NCBI GenBank assembly: GCA_030144725.1
Contig: JASKMD010000204.1
Coordinates: forward strand, 75,001 to 139,000
From: Haematococcus lacustris
Taxonomy: Eukaryota > Chlorophyta > Chlorophyceae > Chlamydomonadales > Haematococcaceae
Direction: 5' to 3'
Length of the DNA: 64,000 nt
The notes beneath the pieces were generated by a model that was not told where the DNA came from, ran no database searches, and was given only the letters and a program-made list of their open reading frames with translations. Position numbers and translations under genes: made by a program. This document shows positions 11,758 through 23,200 of the stretch, piece by piece; the stretch's first letter is position 1, and every line of letters starts with the position of its first letter.

Positions 11758-12090
11758 CGCAAGGGGAGCCAGCACCAATTGTCTGCGAGCGTAGGCTGCA
11801 GTGGATGGCGCTAGCAGCTCCTTTCGTCCGCCAGTGAGTGACCCTATGTCACACTAGTCAAAGCCTGCAGCCAGTCAATTGGCCAGCGAAGACAGCCAGT
11901 CACTTACAACGAGGGTGTATTTTGTGTTTGGTCGATGTTCTCGCACGACAATAATGTCCGGCTTAAAACGTTTCGCATCTTGCATCATGACATGTCAATC
12001 CCCCACGGTCCGGTCGTTGTTCAGTCACTGTGGCCGTGTATTGAGGTCACCTTCAGCTACCTGCCGGACTGCGCTTCATCGCGCGCCTCC
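11758..12090 (-). promoter_or_regulatory. Short spacer: GGH promoter and 3' end of the OPR-like gene
   Basis: Only 333 bp separate the OPR-like stop from the GGH start codon, both on the minus strand. TTACA at 11904-11908 reads TGTAA on the transcribed strand, the usual volvocalean poly(A) signal. It would give the upstream gene a 3' UTR of roughly 190 nt. The remaining 150 bp or so must then hold the GGH promoter. No TATA box stands out. Confidence 0.5.
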
Positions 12091-15000
12091 TCACATGTGT
12101 TGTAGCCGTAGGTCAATGTCGGCCATCAGCTGCTGCAGCGGCCTGCTCCGCAACCGGGGGAACAGGCGAAGCAAGCAGTACCGCGCGAGGCTTAACTGCT
12201 CCCGGCTGAATTGTCCGGCATGCCGGCTGAGCGCAGCGACTAGCGCAGAGGTGAGGGAGGCGCTGAGGCGGCACGGCCGCGGCAGCGTCACGTCCAATGC
12301 CCAGGCCATCTGCAATGCGCTGGTTGCGGACAGGGCTCCTCCCTTCCGCAGCACCGCCAGCTCCCAGTCCGCTCGCCATGCCGGGTAAGGACGGATGCAC
12401 AGCAGCGCCGCGGCATGCAGCGCTTGCACTGAGGCGGCTACGGATAGCAGAGGCAGGCCTCCTTGCAGCAAAGCGAGCGTCGCCTGCGCTCGGACGCCCA
12501 GCTCGCCGCTGGGACCTGCCAAAGCGCGACCGTCAGCGGTGTTGGGCTGTGCCGGTGCCGGACTGCTCCCGGCAACAGTGTTATCGTCGAACGGGTCACG
12601 CGGGCGGGTGTCAGGTGCGTGGAGCACAGCAGCAGCCCACAGGCAGCGCAAACGCTGACGTGACGTCAGGAAGCGCAGCTGGGGTGGGGTGACGTACCCG
12701 ACCAAGGCCTGCGCACCCGCGGCCGGGCAAGACTACAGCAGCAGCAGAGGCAGCATGCTTTCACCCACATGACCCCAGCCCAGTACCCTCTGCCCTGTAT
12801 CCTCTACATCCTGAACGTATACACAGCTCGTCATTGGTCCCCCCCCATGTCCCCCTTGACACCCTTTCCCCCTGCCTCCCCTCCCGCTGAGCCATCCTCT
12901 ACAACCTCTACAACCCTTCTTGTGCATATATCCTCTATAGCATACAGACATGTATACGTCCTCATCGGCCCCCGCCCTTGTGCCCCTTAGGCTGCCGTCT
13001 CCCCCCCCACCTGCCTCCCCTCCTGCTGGCCTCACCTCCAGCACCCCCTTCCAGTGCGCTGCCCCCTGCCCCCTCAGCTCCCTCAGCCGCTCAGCAGCAT
13101 AGGCGTGAGAGGGCAGCGTGGCACCAGGGGGGCCCAGAGCCAGGTAAGCCAGCGCCTCAGCGGCCTGGCTGATGTCCTGCAGCCGGGCCCGGGGCAGCAG
13201 CTGGGCGGCACGGGGCACCTGGGGCACCTGGGGGGCTGCCGTGTCTGGCCCAGTCGCAGCGATGGCAGTGCGAGGGGGAGTGGGGGGGGGGGCGGCTGCA
13301 CGAGTGTGACCTGCCCGTGAGGTCACACCAGGGAAGCGAGCCAAGTGTGATGAGAGGTGGTGGTGATGGTGGTGGCGGGAGGATGAAAGGCGAGGGCGGG
13401 TGGGTGGGTGGGTGGAGGGTCTATGCCAGCCCATGGGCCCAGGGCCAGGGGGGTGGGGCTGCTGAGGCTGCTGGGGCCCAGTCCACAGCCGCCGCTGCCG
13501 TGCCTTAGGCCGCGGCAGCAGCAGCAGCGCCCAGTTGTTCCCCCCCCCTGCATGACGGCCAGCATGCACCGCCGCCCTGCGTGCCGCCCTGGCCGCCATT
13601 GCCGCCATTGCCGCCATTGCCGCCAGCGCACGGCCCCTCAGGATCTGCCCCCCAGCAGCCCCACCCTCGACCCTTGACACCGGGGGGGTCCTGGAGCCCT
13701 CTGACGGCAAGACAAGGAGGCGCTGAGCAGTTGCACCGCGCCGCCCCCTGCTGCTGGCCCCCCTGCCAGCCTGGTCCCCTCGCAGCCCTCGCCCAATGCT
13801 CCCCAACACTAAGGGCAGCCGGGCACCTCGCCCGTGGGGCTGCTGACCCACCCTCACTGGGCCTGACACTCCCACACCCAGCTGTCGGCGCCCCCTCCCC
13901 TGGCCCCACCCTGCTGCTCCTGCCCCCCGGGCACCCCCCTCCCAGCCCCCCCCCCTCAGGCCCAGCCCTGCTGCTCTGGCCTGGTGGGCCACAGCCGCCC
14001 CCCACCTTCCTGGGCGCAGTCCTGCTGCTCCGGACCCTCCACCCCCAGCTGGGCCCCCCCCTGCCCGCCCCTGCCCCCCTGCCCCCCACCCTGGCCGGCC
14101 CTGCCCCCCTGCCCCCCTGTGCCTGCCAGCAGCTAGCGGCTGCCCTGACCCAGGCTCCGGCAGCAGCGCTGGGGGTACCGCCTGCTGCATGGCCTCCCCC
14201 AGGACTCCTGCAGCAGCAGCCAGCCAGGGGGGGCCTGGGGCCATGCCCAGCCGCACACAGGCCTGCAGCAGGCGGGTCAGGCCGGACAGCGGCAGCACTG
14301 CCAGGTGGGGCATGGAGAAGGTTTCATAGCAGGCCAGCCAGGCGGGCAGGACAAGAGGTTGGGCCAGAGGGGGGTGGGGGGCGGGGGGTGGGCTGGGAGC
14401 AGGGGGAGGGGTGGGGTGGGGCGGGGTGGGGATGGCAGCAGGGGGGAGCCGGCCAGGCTCATGATGTGTGCTGACATGGGGTGGTTGAAAAATCCTTCCA
14501 TGGCCAGCGGGGGGTGGAGGCAGCAGGGGAGGCAGGGGAGGACCCTGGCCAGTGCCAGGGGCATCAGCATGGGGGGGGGTACCAAAGGGCGGCTGGGTCA
14601 AGGTGGGCAGAGGTGGGGGTCCTGCGCTGCCTGCTGTGGGGCGAGAGGCAAAGGCAGGAGTCAGCAGAGCCCCTGCCCGCCTGGCTGCCAGCAGCAGCAT
14701 GGCAGGGGTGGGCAGGGCAGCATGGGGTGAGCCTGGGGTGGGGGTGGAGGTGGAGGGTGTAGCGAGCTGCGCAGGGGTGAGGGGGGAGGGGGGGGAGGGA
14801 TGGGGGCGTAGAGTCAGGGAGGGCTGCGGGGCAACGGCCCCAGGGGCTAGGAGGCTGGCAACTGCCTCCACAAGGTCGACCAGGGCCCTGGCTGTGGCCT
14901 CAAGGCGAACGTCCCCCCGCCGCCCCCCTCCCCCTGCCCCTGCCCCTGCACCTGCCCCTCCCTCCCTCTCCCTGCCTCCCACCCCCTTCACTGCCTCCCC

Positions 15001-16905
15001 TCTATTCCCCCCACCACTTCCATTCCTCCAGCCTCCCCCTGGGCTAGCGCTGCCCCTTACTCCTCGCACGCCCCCCCCTGGCCCCCCTGGGGTTCCCCCT
15101 CCTCTGCTGCTGTCGCCGCCCCCCGCCCCTGCTGCTGCCTGCTCCAGGGCGGGTTGCAGCAGCGTCTGGCTGCTTTGGAGCAGAGCAAGTGTGACCTGGA
15201 CCTCGGGAGTGTGACCCAGCTTCACCCAGCCAGCCAGCAGGCGGGACACATCACGCAGGCTGAGAGTGAGAGTGGGGGCTGAGGGCAGGGAGGGCAGGGA
15301 GGGGGCAAGGGCAGGGGGGGCAGTGGGGGTGGGAGAGGGGAGGCCAGGCCCACTGATGAGGGGGGAGGGACCCAGGGAGGGGGCCGGGTAGCGGCTTGCT
15401 GAGCTGCACTGTGAGCTGTGGCGTGCCTTGGCAGCTCCAGGTAGGTGCTCAGGCGAGGTGAGGTGAGGCAAGGAGGGGTCAGGGTGTGCTGGGCTGCCAG
15501 GGGTGCTGTGGCGTGCCTTAGCCGCTCCAGTGGCCACCATGGTGGTGGGCATGGTGGGCATGGCACGCCTGCTGCCTGGTGTGGTTAGACCTGCTGCTCT
15601 GTGACCTGGCTTGGCAGTGGATCTGGGGGCGGCAGCAGCAGCAGCAGCAGCAGAGGAGGCGGCAGCAAGAGTTGCAGCCGCAGCGGCAAGTGCGGAGGCT
15701 GGACTACGGCTGCTGCTGCTGCCACTGCTGCTGTTTCCACTGCCGCTGTTGCTGCTGCTGCTGCCGCTGCCACTGCTGCTGCTGCTGCTGCCGCTGCCGC
15801 TGTTGCTGCTGTTGCTGCTGCTGCTGCCGCTGTTGCTGCCGCTGCAATCCAAATTTATTTGGTGGGAGGCCGGTTGTGCGGCCAGTAGGCTGTGCAGTGA
15901 TGTCAGCGTCACACGTTCAGAGTGACGCAGGAGCATTGCGTCGTATTGCTGCAAGCCGGCCATGGCAGTGACCATGCGAGCCATGTGGCTGACATGGAGA
16001 TCACACCAGTCAGAGTGATGTTCATGGGTTAGACAGGTGCTGGAAGACAACTGGCACACCAGGCTCGTGGCTTGGGCTTGCATGCGCTGTGCTTGCATGA
16101 CGTCATGCAAGCCATCATTACAAGGTGCTTGGAGGTCAACAGGGCCAGGAGGTGGCATGGGAGGTGACAAAAGCTGCCCTTGCCCCTGCCCCTGCTGCCC
16201 TTGCCCCTGCTGCTGCCCCTGCTGCCCACCCTGCTGCTGCCCCTGCCCCTGCCCCTGCTGCTGCAGTGGTGGCGGGGGCTGCTGCTGCGGTTGTGCCTGC
16301 TGCTGCTTCAGGGTATTCTGCCAGGCAGCCCAGGCTTCTGACAGCTGGGACAGCTCAATAAGCAGCAGGGCTGTGGGGGAGGGGGGGGCAGGGGGAGGGG
16401 CCGGCACTGCAGGGGTAGGCTGCTCTCGCTGCTGCTGCTGCTGTAGGTGCTGTGGGTGGTGCAAGCGCTGTCTGTGCTGCTGCTGGTGGTTGTGGTGGTG
16501 ATGGGGTGAGTAATGGCTTTGCCGCTGCTCCTGCTGCCAAGACTGGTGCTGGTGACGGAAACTACTCGCCTGCTGCTGCTGCTGCTGCTGCTGCTGGCGG
16601 TGGGAGAAACTGGTTTGCTGCATGTGTTGGTGGTCAGCCCGAGGGGCCCCTTGGTGATAGTGCTGCTTGTGTTGCGGCCAGTTCTGCGGCTTAGACTGCT
16701 GGCGGTGCTGTAGTGGCTGCCATGTGGAAGTGCCCTGCTGATCTTGCTGCTCGTGGTGATGCTGTCGCTGCTGCTGCTGGTGGTGGTGGTGGTGGTGCTG
16801 CTGCTGCTGCTGCTCTCTTTTAGGCTGAATAGTCTGGTGGGAGGGCTTAGGCAGCACAGTAGCGCGCCTTGGCGCGGAGTAGGGATGCTTGCAACTCTGC
16901 TCCAT
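12091..16905 (-). CDS. Large Gln/His-rich protein with OPR-like helical repeats
   Basis: A long frame from ATG at 16905 runs to a donor at 13036 and splices in phase to 12708-12091 (TAG), giving about 1495 residues if no further introns exist. The first 350 residues are Gln/His-rich with poly-Q runs. Later segments follow the pattern of octotricopeptide repeats (OPR), for example DVSRLLAGWVKLGHTPE near 15205-15275, LTRLLQACVRLGMAPGPPWL near 14235-14300 and ISQAAEALAYLALGPPG near 13130-13185. The last exon is Ala/Leu-rich and helical. In green algae OPR proteins are mostly nucleus-encoded factors that bind chloroplast or mitochondrial RNAs, so an organelle RNA role is an inference. Gly-rich stretches around 13500-14150 may hide introns. 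It is head-to-head with the PAN-cyclophilin gene. Confidence 0.6.
15620..15860 (-). repeat. CAG/CTG trinucleotide-rich tract coding Ser/Ala-rich sequence
   Basis: Imperfect CTG/CCG triplets run through the OPR-like reading frame, giving Ser/Gly/Asn- and Ala-rich low-complexity protein. A second CTG-rich block at 16180-16270 and others at 16420-16820 encode Gln-rich runs. Confidence 0.75.
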
Positions 16906-17225
16906 GCCACATCGCTAAACCGCAAAGACGCCAAGTGTCTGCAGTTGGACACTGTCTCCGAACACTATACGTATGAAGCCGCCGCAAGCTAGAAATGTTG
17001 GATGTGATGATATACGAATATCTGAACCCGGTCGGACGGGACAGGCCCGCATTTGTACAGCGCGTAATGCGCGATGAAACGTGCTCGAAAACTGTGCCCT
17101 TGCTGCAGATTGGCAGACGTCTTGTGCATCCTCGTGGCGATGGGCTGCCTGGTGGGCTTGTGTGTTCAAAGGCTGTCGAAAGGTCAGACTATGCCTGATA
17201 AGCAACTCCCCTCAGGCATCGCAGA
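16906..17225. promoter_or_regulatory. Divergent (bidirectional) promoter region
   Basis: About 320 bp lie between the start codons of the OPR-like gene (minus) and the PAN-cyclophilin gene (plus), so both promoters and 5' UTRs must share it. A minus-strand 96-codon frame (16915-17205) crosses it but is probably chance or UTR. Confidence 0.5.
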
Positions 17226-20200
17226 ATGACTGAGTGCAGCCTTTGCCGGCTCGTTCGCCGCAGCTACTCGCCCACATGCCTGTGCTCAGCCCTGCAGCCC
17301 CTGAGGCTGCTGCCATTGCAGCTACGCCACAACACCTGGCCTCCTGATGCGGCTCCTAATTCTTCTGATGCTGCTGCAGCACCCACGGTCAGTGTGCGGC
17401 CATCCCTGCCCATATGGAACCACGTTGCGCCATCGCCTCAACTCCCCCAAGCACTGCCAGTATCTAATACAGAGGTGCAAGAGCTGCAGGTGGGTGTGGA
17501 GGTTAGCCTATGCCAGCAGGGCAACTGGGTCAGCAGGGGCAGCAAGGGGCAGGGGCAAGGCTGCAAGGGCAGCAGGGACAGCCAAAGAAGCAGCAGGGGC
17601 AGCAAGGGGCAGCAGGCGGGCAGCAGGGGCAGCAGAGGCAGGCAAGGCAGCAGCAGGGGCAGCAGGGGGCAGCGTGCGGGCAGCAGGGGCAGCAGACAAG
17701 GCAGCAGCAGTTTGTTCTGCTCCTATTTGTCTGGCCATGCAATGCCATCACCATGAGCACCAGGATCATGCAGTGGCGATGGTGAACAGGGTGGTAGGGG
17801 GAAGCAGCAGGAACAGCAGGGGCAGCAACAGCGAGAGCAGGCGGGGCAGACAGCAGACTCAACTGGCCCTTGGATAGGCAGGGTAGCTTGCAGGAGCAAA
17901 AGTGCAGGGGTGCTGGGGATTGCTGAGGGGAGCAACAAACAGTGCAGACTCAGCGCCATCAGCATGTGCATGCCTGATGTTCACAGAGCTGCATGCTGAT
18001 CATGTGCTGCTGCAGGAGCTACTGGCACAGTTGGAGGCAGATGAACAAGCCCAGTCTGCTGTGCAGCGTGTTGAGGTGGAGGAAGCCTGGGTGGCGCCTG
18101 CCTGTCACATGGAAGCACATGCAGAATGTGGGTGAGGGGCCCGGGGTCAACCTCCCTCCTCCAACTTACCTCCTCCAACTTACCTCCTCCAACTTCCCTC
18201 CTCCAACTTCCCTCCTCCCTCCTCCCTCCTCCCTCCTCCCTCCTCCCTCCTCCCTCCTCCCTCCTCCCTCCTCCCTCCTCCCTCCTCCCTCCTCCCTCCT
18301 CCCTCCTCCCTCCTCCCTCCTCCCTCCTCCCTCCTCCCTCCTCCCTCCTCCCTCCTCCCTCCTCCCTCCTCCCTCCTCCCTCCTCCCTCCTCCCTCCTCC
18401 CTCCTCCCTCCTCCCTCCTCCCTCCTCCCTCCTCCCTCCTCCCTCCTCCCTCCTCCCTCCTCCCTCCTCCCTCCTCCCTCCTCCCTCCTCCCTCCTCCCT
18501 CCTCCCTCCTCCCTCCTCCCTCCTCCCTCCTCCCTCCTCCCTCCTCCCTCCTCCCTCCTCCCTCCTCCCTCCTCCCTCCTCCCTCCTCCCTCCTCCCTCC
18601 TCCCTCCTCCCTCCTCCCTCCTCCCTCCTCCCTCACCTCACCTGCCTTACCAAGCGCCAAGTTGCTGATGGCAAAGGGTTGGTGTTTGCCACAGGCTGGT
18701 GTTTGCCACAGTGTCCCTGCTGCCTTATAATAGTCCTTCCCCTGCAGAGCTTGTCACTTGCTGGCAAGCATTACTGTGTGCCTGCAGACTTTGCTGAGAA
18801 GGTAGTGAAGTGGGGTGCCGCTCACGTCATGGTGGGTGGGTGGGAGGGTGCCCACTGTGTGGCTGCCAGGGAAGGAGAGGATTCAGAGCAACCCATGGGT
18901 GGACATTACCTAGCTTCCATGATGATGATGCAAGCGCAGTGTATCTGTGCACTTGCATAATGCTGAGTTGTATTTGGTATCGATGTTTCCAAGGCGCATG
19001 TGCAGGATGAGGCAGTGGCTATGCATGCATTATTATGTCGTTGTCTCCCTGCCACCTGCATGCGCGCCCTCAGCCCACCGCCGGGGCATGTTGCGATGCG
19101 TGTCTGGGCGAGCCGGACTGCAACATCTGGGTTTGGTGCGCGTCACGAGAAGGTTGCGGCCAGGGACGTGGCTTCGGCGAATGTTGGCTCAAGTACCGGC
19201 CACTACAGGAGCTAGCGGCATTGACTGGATACCCAAACCCACGTGAGTGTACCTAGCAGGCGTAGGGGCATGGAGCACCCGCGATTCATTTGAAGCTGCT
19301 AGGGTTAGGTTTAGGAATCGGAAGGTCGCCCAATCTCATCGACTCCCCTGCTTGCATGGATGCAGGTGTGGCTTGGATTTCCGGTTGCGTGTACAGTGAA
19401 AGGGCCATGAAGGAGGTGCAGCAGCAGGAGGTGGCCCGTCTGCAGGCCTTGAAGAGCAACAGCGCAAACCCCCTGGTGCGACCGCATCCTTCAACATGCA
19501 ACCTGACAGCCACATGGGGCTGTTTGGACCTACACACATAGCCCAGCCAAACATCTTGGCTTCATCAGCCACTTCAGCTTTGCACCTACACACATCAGCC
19601 ACTACAGCTTTGGACCTCCATCAGCCACTTGAGCCATGTCACCCCTTCCCTCGCTTTTCCGCTCACCCACCCTGCCCGCCACCCCTTGGCTACCCAGCCC
19701 GCCTAGCTGCCGGCCTTGCTGCCGGCTGGCCCCTGCCAGGTGTTCCTAGACATCGCCATCCAGGGCCAGCCTTGCGGCCGCATCACCATCAGCCTGTTTG
19801 CAGAGGCGGCGCCACGGGCTGCAGAGAACTTCCGGCAGCTGTGTACCGGGGAGGCCGGGATCGTGCCGGCAGGCCGGCAGGGCGCTGGCAGACCCTACCA
19901 TTTCAAGGTGTTTGGGTTAACCGAAAGGGGAGGAGGGGTGGGGAGGGCGGGGGAGAGAAGGAGACAGGGCGTCAAGGCGAGCGAGACCAGGGGGAGCAGA
20001 GGGGGAGTAGGGAGTGGTGTGGGTGGGGGGTGGTCAAAGGAGGTTCCACACTGGGAAAGGTGCATCCAGCAAGTGCATTGCAGCAAGGACCATGCTGGCA
20101 GGCAACTTTTGTAGTGACATGACCGGCAACAGCCCTGGCCTGAGAAGACTGCTGTGGGGTGGAGGGAGGGGCAGGGGGAGGGAGAAGGGGTGTTGTGGGA

Positions 20201-23200
20201 AGTAGGCCAATGTTCCGACCTCATGGCTGGCACCAGGGATGGTTAACAAGTCTCATTCCCCGCTGCCTGTTGCCAATGCATCTTACCCTACCGGCTGCTG
20301 AGCTCAGATCGTGTCCAGATTAGATTGTGTCCAGATTGTGTCCAGCTTAGGCGGCCATGGGGTGCATGTGCACAGTAGAGTGCCGAAGCTGAATACGTTT
20401 AGGCGGTTGAGGCCCATTGCTACAATGCTACCTTCCGGTACCATTGTGAAAGCCAAGCACACAGCTGTGCGACTCTCCTAGACACCTCTCCACTGTGCCC
20501 TTGTCTGTCTCCTTATGCCCACCAGCTGCAAAGATATGACATGTTTTAGTACCCTACCCCTCAAAACCACTTCCCTGATGTAAATATGGCGGTGCTCCCA
20601 TCCACCTTCACAAAGACTGGCACCGAAACTTTTGTAGAAGCGGCTATCCATCCCAGTGCCCTATTCAAGGCCAACAGCTCGTCAAAAGCATAGGCACTTG
20701 AAGTCTTGCACATGGACATGCAAGCATGCTGCTTGCAAGGTTCCTTCCTGGCCTTGGCAGCTTTCCTGGCTGGCTCAGCAACCACCTCATGCTTGAAATA
20801 TGACCTCTGCTTGGAAACGTAAGCCAGGCTGCGGTTGGGCTGATCGCTGAGCTGCAACACGCGACATTGCGTCGTTGACAGCGAAGGGGATCCAGGGTTT
20901 GAAGGCTGGTTGCTGCTTGCCACCCGCCATTCCGGCCGCTGCTGCTGCTAACATGGTATCCTTGTTTGGGGGCTAATGGTCAGTCTTCTCAAACGCACGC
21001 TGTAGTGACTGCATGGAGAAGCCCACAGAGTAGTGCATGGCTGTCTCCACCAGGCTGATGATCTGGGAAGGTGCCGGGTCAAAACCCTCCCCACCAGCCA
21101 GGAATGCAGCCTCTCCCATCAGCTTTTGATAGTGAGCATTGACAGTGAGCTGAACAGCTGGCCCCATGGCTGGAGGAAGAAAGTGCACTGCGCAGGCAAG
21201 ATGACCAGGTCAAAGCCATGCACTCAAGCTGCCTCCTTGGTGTCGTTGCTGAAGCGAGAGGCATGCCAACCTAGCACCAGCAGCGCACGGTTGGTTGGGC
21301 TCACACCGCCTGGGATTTGCTGCGCCATCACGTTTGGGGAACAGGCTGCCGTCCATCCTGTGTGTGTTCTCCTTCAGATGATGGAAGACTATGGGTTGAA
21401 GTGGATGGCACCCAGGGCGTTGTGGCTCAACTGCTTGCCAGCGTACACAAAGTTAGGTGGCATGACACGGCTACCCGCTGAACCCCATGCCACGCATGTG
21501 TAGCTGCGCATCACGTTGGCCTGTAGGCGTTCTGGAACACATGCTTGGCCCTGGCGGTGGCCAGCACCCTTTCACGGCACTCAGCCTGGAACCCAGTCTC
21601 ATCCATGTCTAAGATGCGGTCGGGGTGCTGCCTGCAGGTCCGAGGCTGCCCCCTCCTCCCCGCTGCATCCTTGCTCACACACACCCTGCTTAATGCTTTA
21701 TGCTGCCATTTCTTCTCAAACCTCTCCACCAGTCCATTGATGGCCCTAGCAGCCATGCGCCTTTTCTTGGTATCAGGAGTGGCCTTGCGCAGTGACAGGC
21801 CCTGCCGCCGCATGAACCCCTGGCGCCCTTTGTTGCCAGCGGCCTTCCCCTGAAAGGGGCCTTCCAGCTTGCCCTTACTGGTGCAGGCAAGTAATGCATG
21901 CGGTGTGCCTCAGGGCGCTGCCTCCCCAGGTGCTGGACCTCCGCCAGTGGCCACGGCTGCAAGCAATGCTGTCTTGGTGACCTCCACGCCCTGCTGCTGG
22001 CCCCTCACTACCAAGTCCCGGCGCTGCCCCTCTTCCACGGCTGACAAAGCTGTCGGGCGCCCACGTTTTGCAACCACCCCACCCTGCTTGATAACTCCGT
22101 AGAGGGTGGCAAATGGAACGCCATGTTCCCAGGCCACAGCTGCCAAGGATGGCTGTGACCGGCCCCTCTTGACCTTGAAGAAGGCATCAGCCGCTGCCAA
22201 AAGCCTCAATCGACAATGCGCGATGATCCGCTGTGAACCGACTCACACCATCCTCACAACCCCCAACGAACGTGTATGAAAGGATGCGTGCGTATTGGAG
22301 GGCGAAATGGGGAGAACGGCCAAAACAGGTCTTCTCAGGTTCGGCACTTTACTGTGTACTATGCTATGCACATGGCACCAGGGACATGCACATGGCCCAC
22401 GTGGCCCACTTGCGTACAGTGCAAGGCTGGTGGGTTCAGTGTGGACTCAGTTCATCATGTGGACTCAGTTCATCATGTGCAAGGGTGGCTGCATGAGGGT
22501 GGCATCCCGCTGCCCACCTCACTCCTTATACCCATGCCCTTCTGTCCATGTGTGTCTGCCATGTCTGTAGAAACGACGGTCATCCCTTCGCAGCGTAATC
22601 CTAGCTGATATGCATCTGTGATATAGCTGATATGCATGCCACTGTGCCTCACCTGTCACCTGTCACCTGTCACCTGTCCCATGTCTGTCTGTCTGGAGGC
22701 AGTGTAGCTGATTGCAGATGGTGGCGGTGTGTGCCTACATCAAATCCCATGACTCATGCACCATTGTATGAAGGAGTTCCTCATGCATGAGCCTGTCTTC
22801 TGAATGACAACGTTTGTTTGAGCATGGCATGTGCAGGGTACTGTCTTCTACCGCATTGTGGACCGTTTCATCATCCAGGGAGGAGGCAGCACCGACAGTG
22901 TGTTTGGCGGTGAGTGCGGAGTGCCTGCCACTGCTGCTGCTGCTGCTGCTGCTGTTGTTGCCACTGTTGCTGCTGCTGCTGCTGTTGCCGATGCTGCTGC
23001 TGCTGCCTCTGTGATGCTGCTGCTGCTGCAGGCAAGTTCAAGGACGACCCGGGGGCTCTGCAGCTGAAGCATAACAGGAAGGTGAGCTAGGGGCCATGCA
23101 GGGTGGGTGGTGGGGCAGGCAGAGCACTCCTCCCTAATGCACCCCAAGTAGTAGTCGGCTGCTGCTGCCTGCCCCAGCTCCAGCTACAGCCAGCCCAGCT

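Noticed and set aside
18126..18730. Repeat proteins from SSLLPPP/EGGGRRE-type frames
   Set aside because: Generated by the 7-bp satellite in the cyclophilin intron; no start context or conserved domain.
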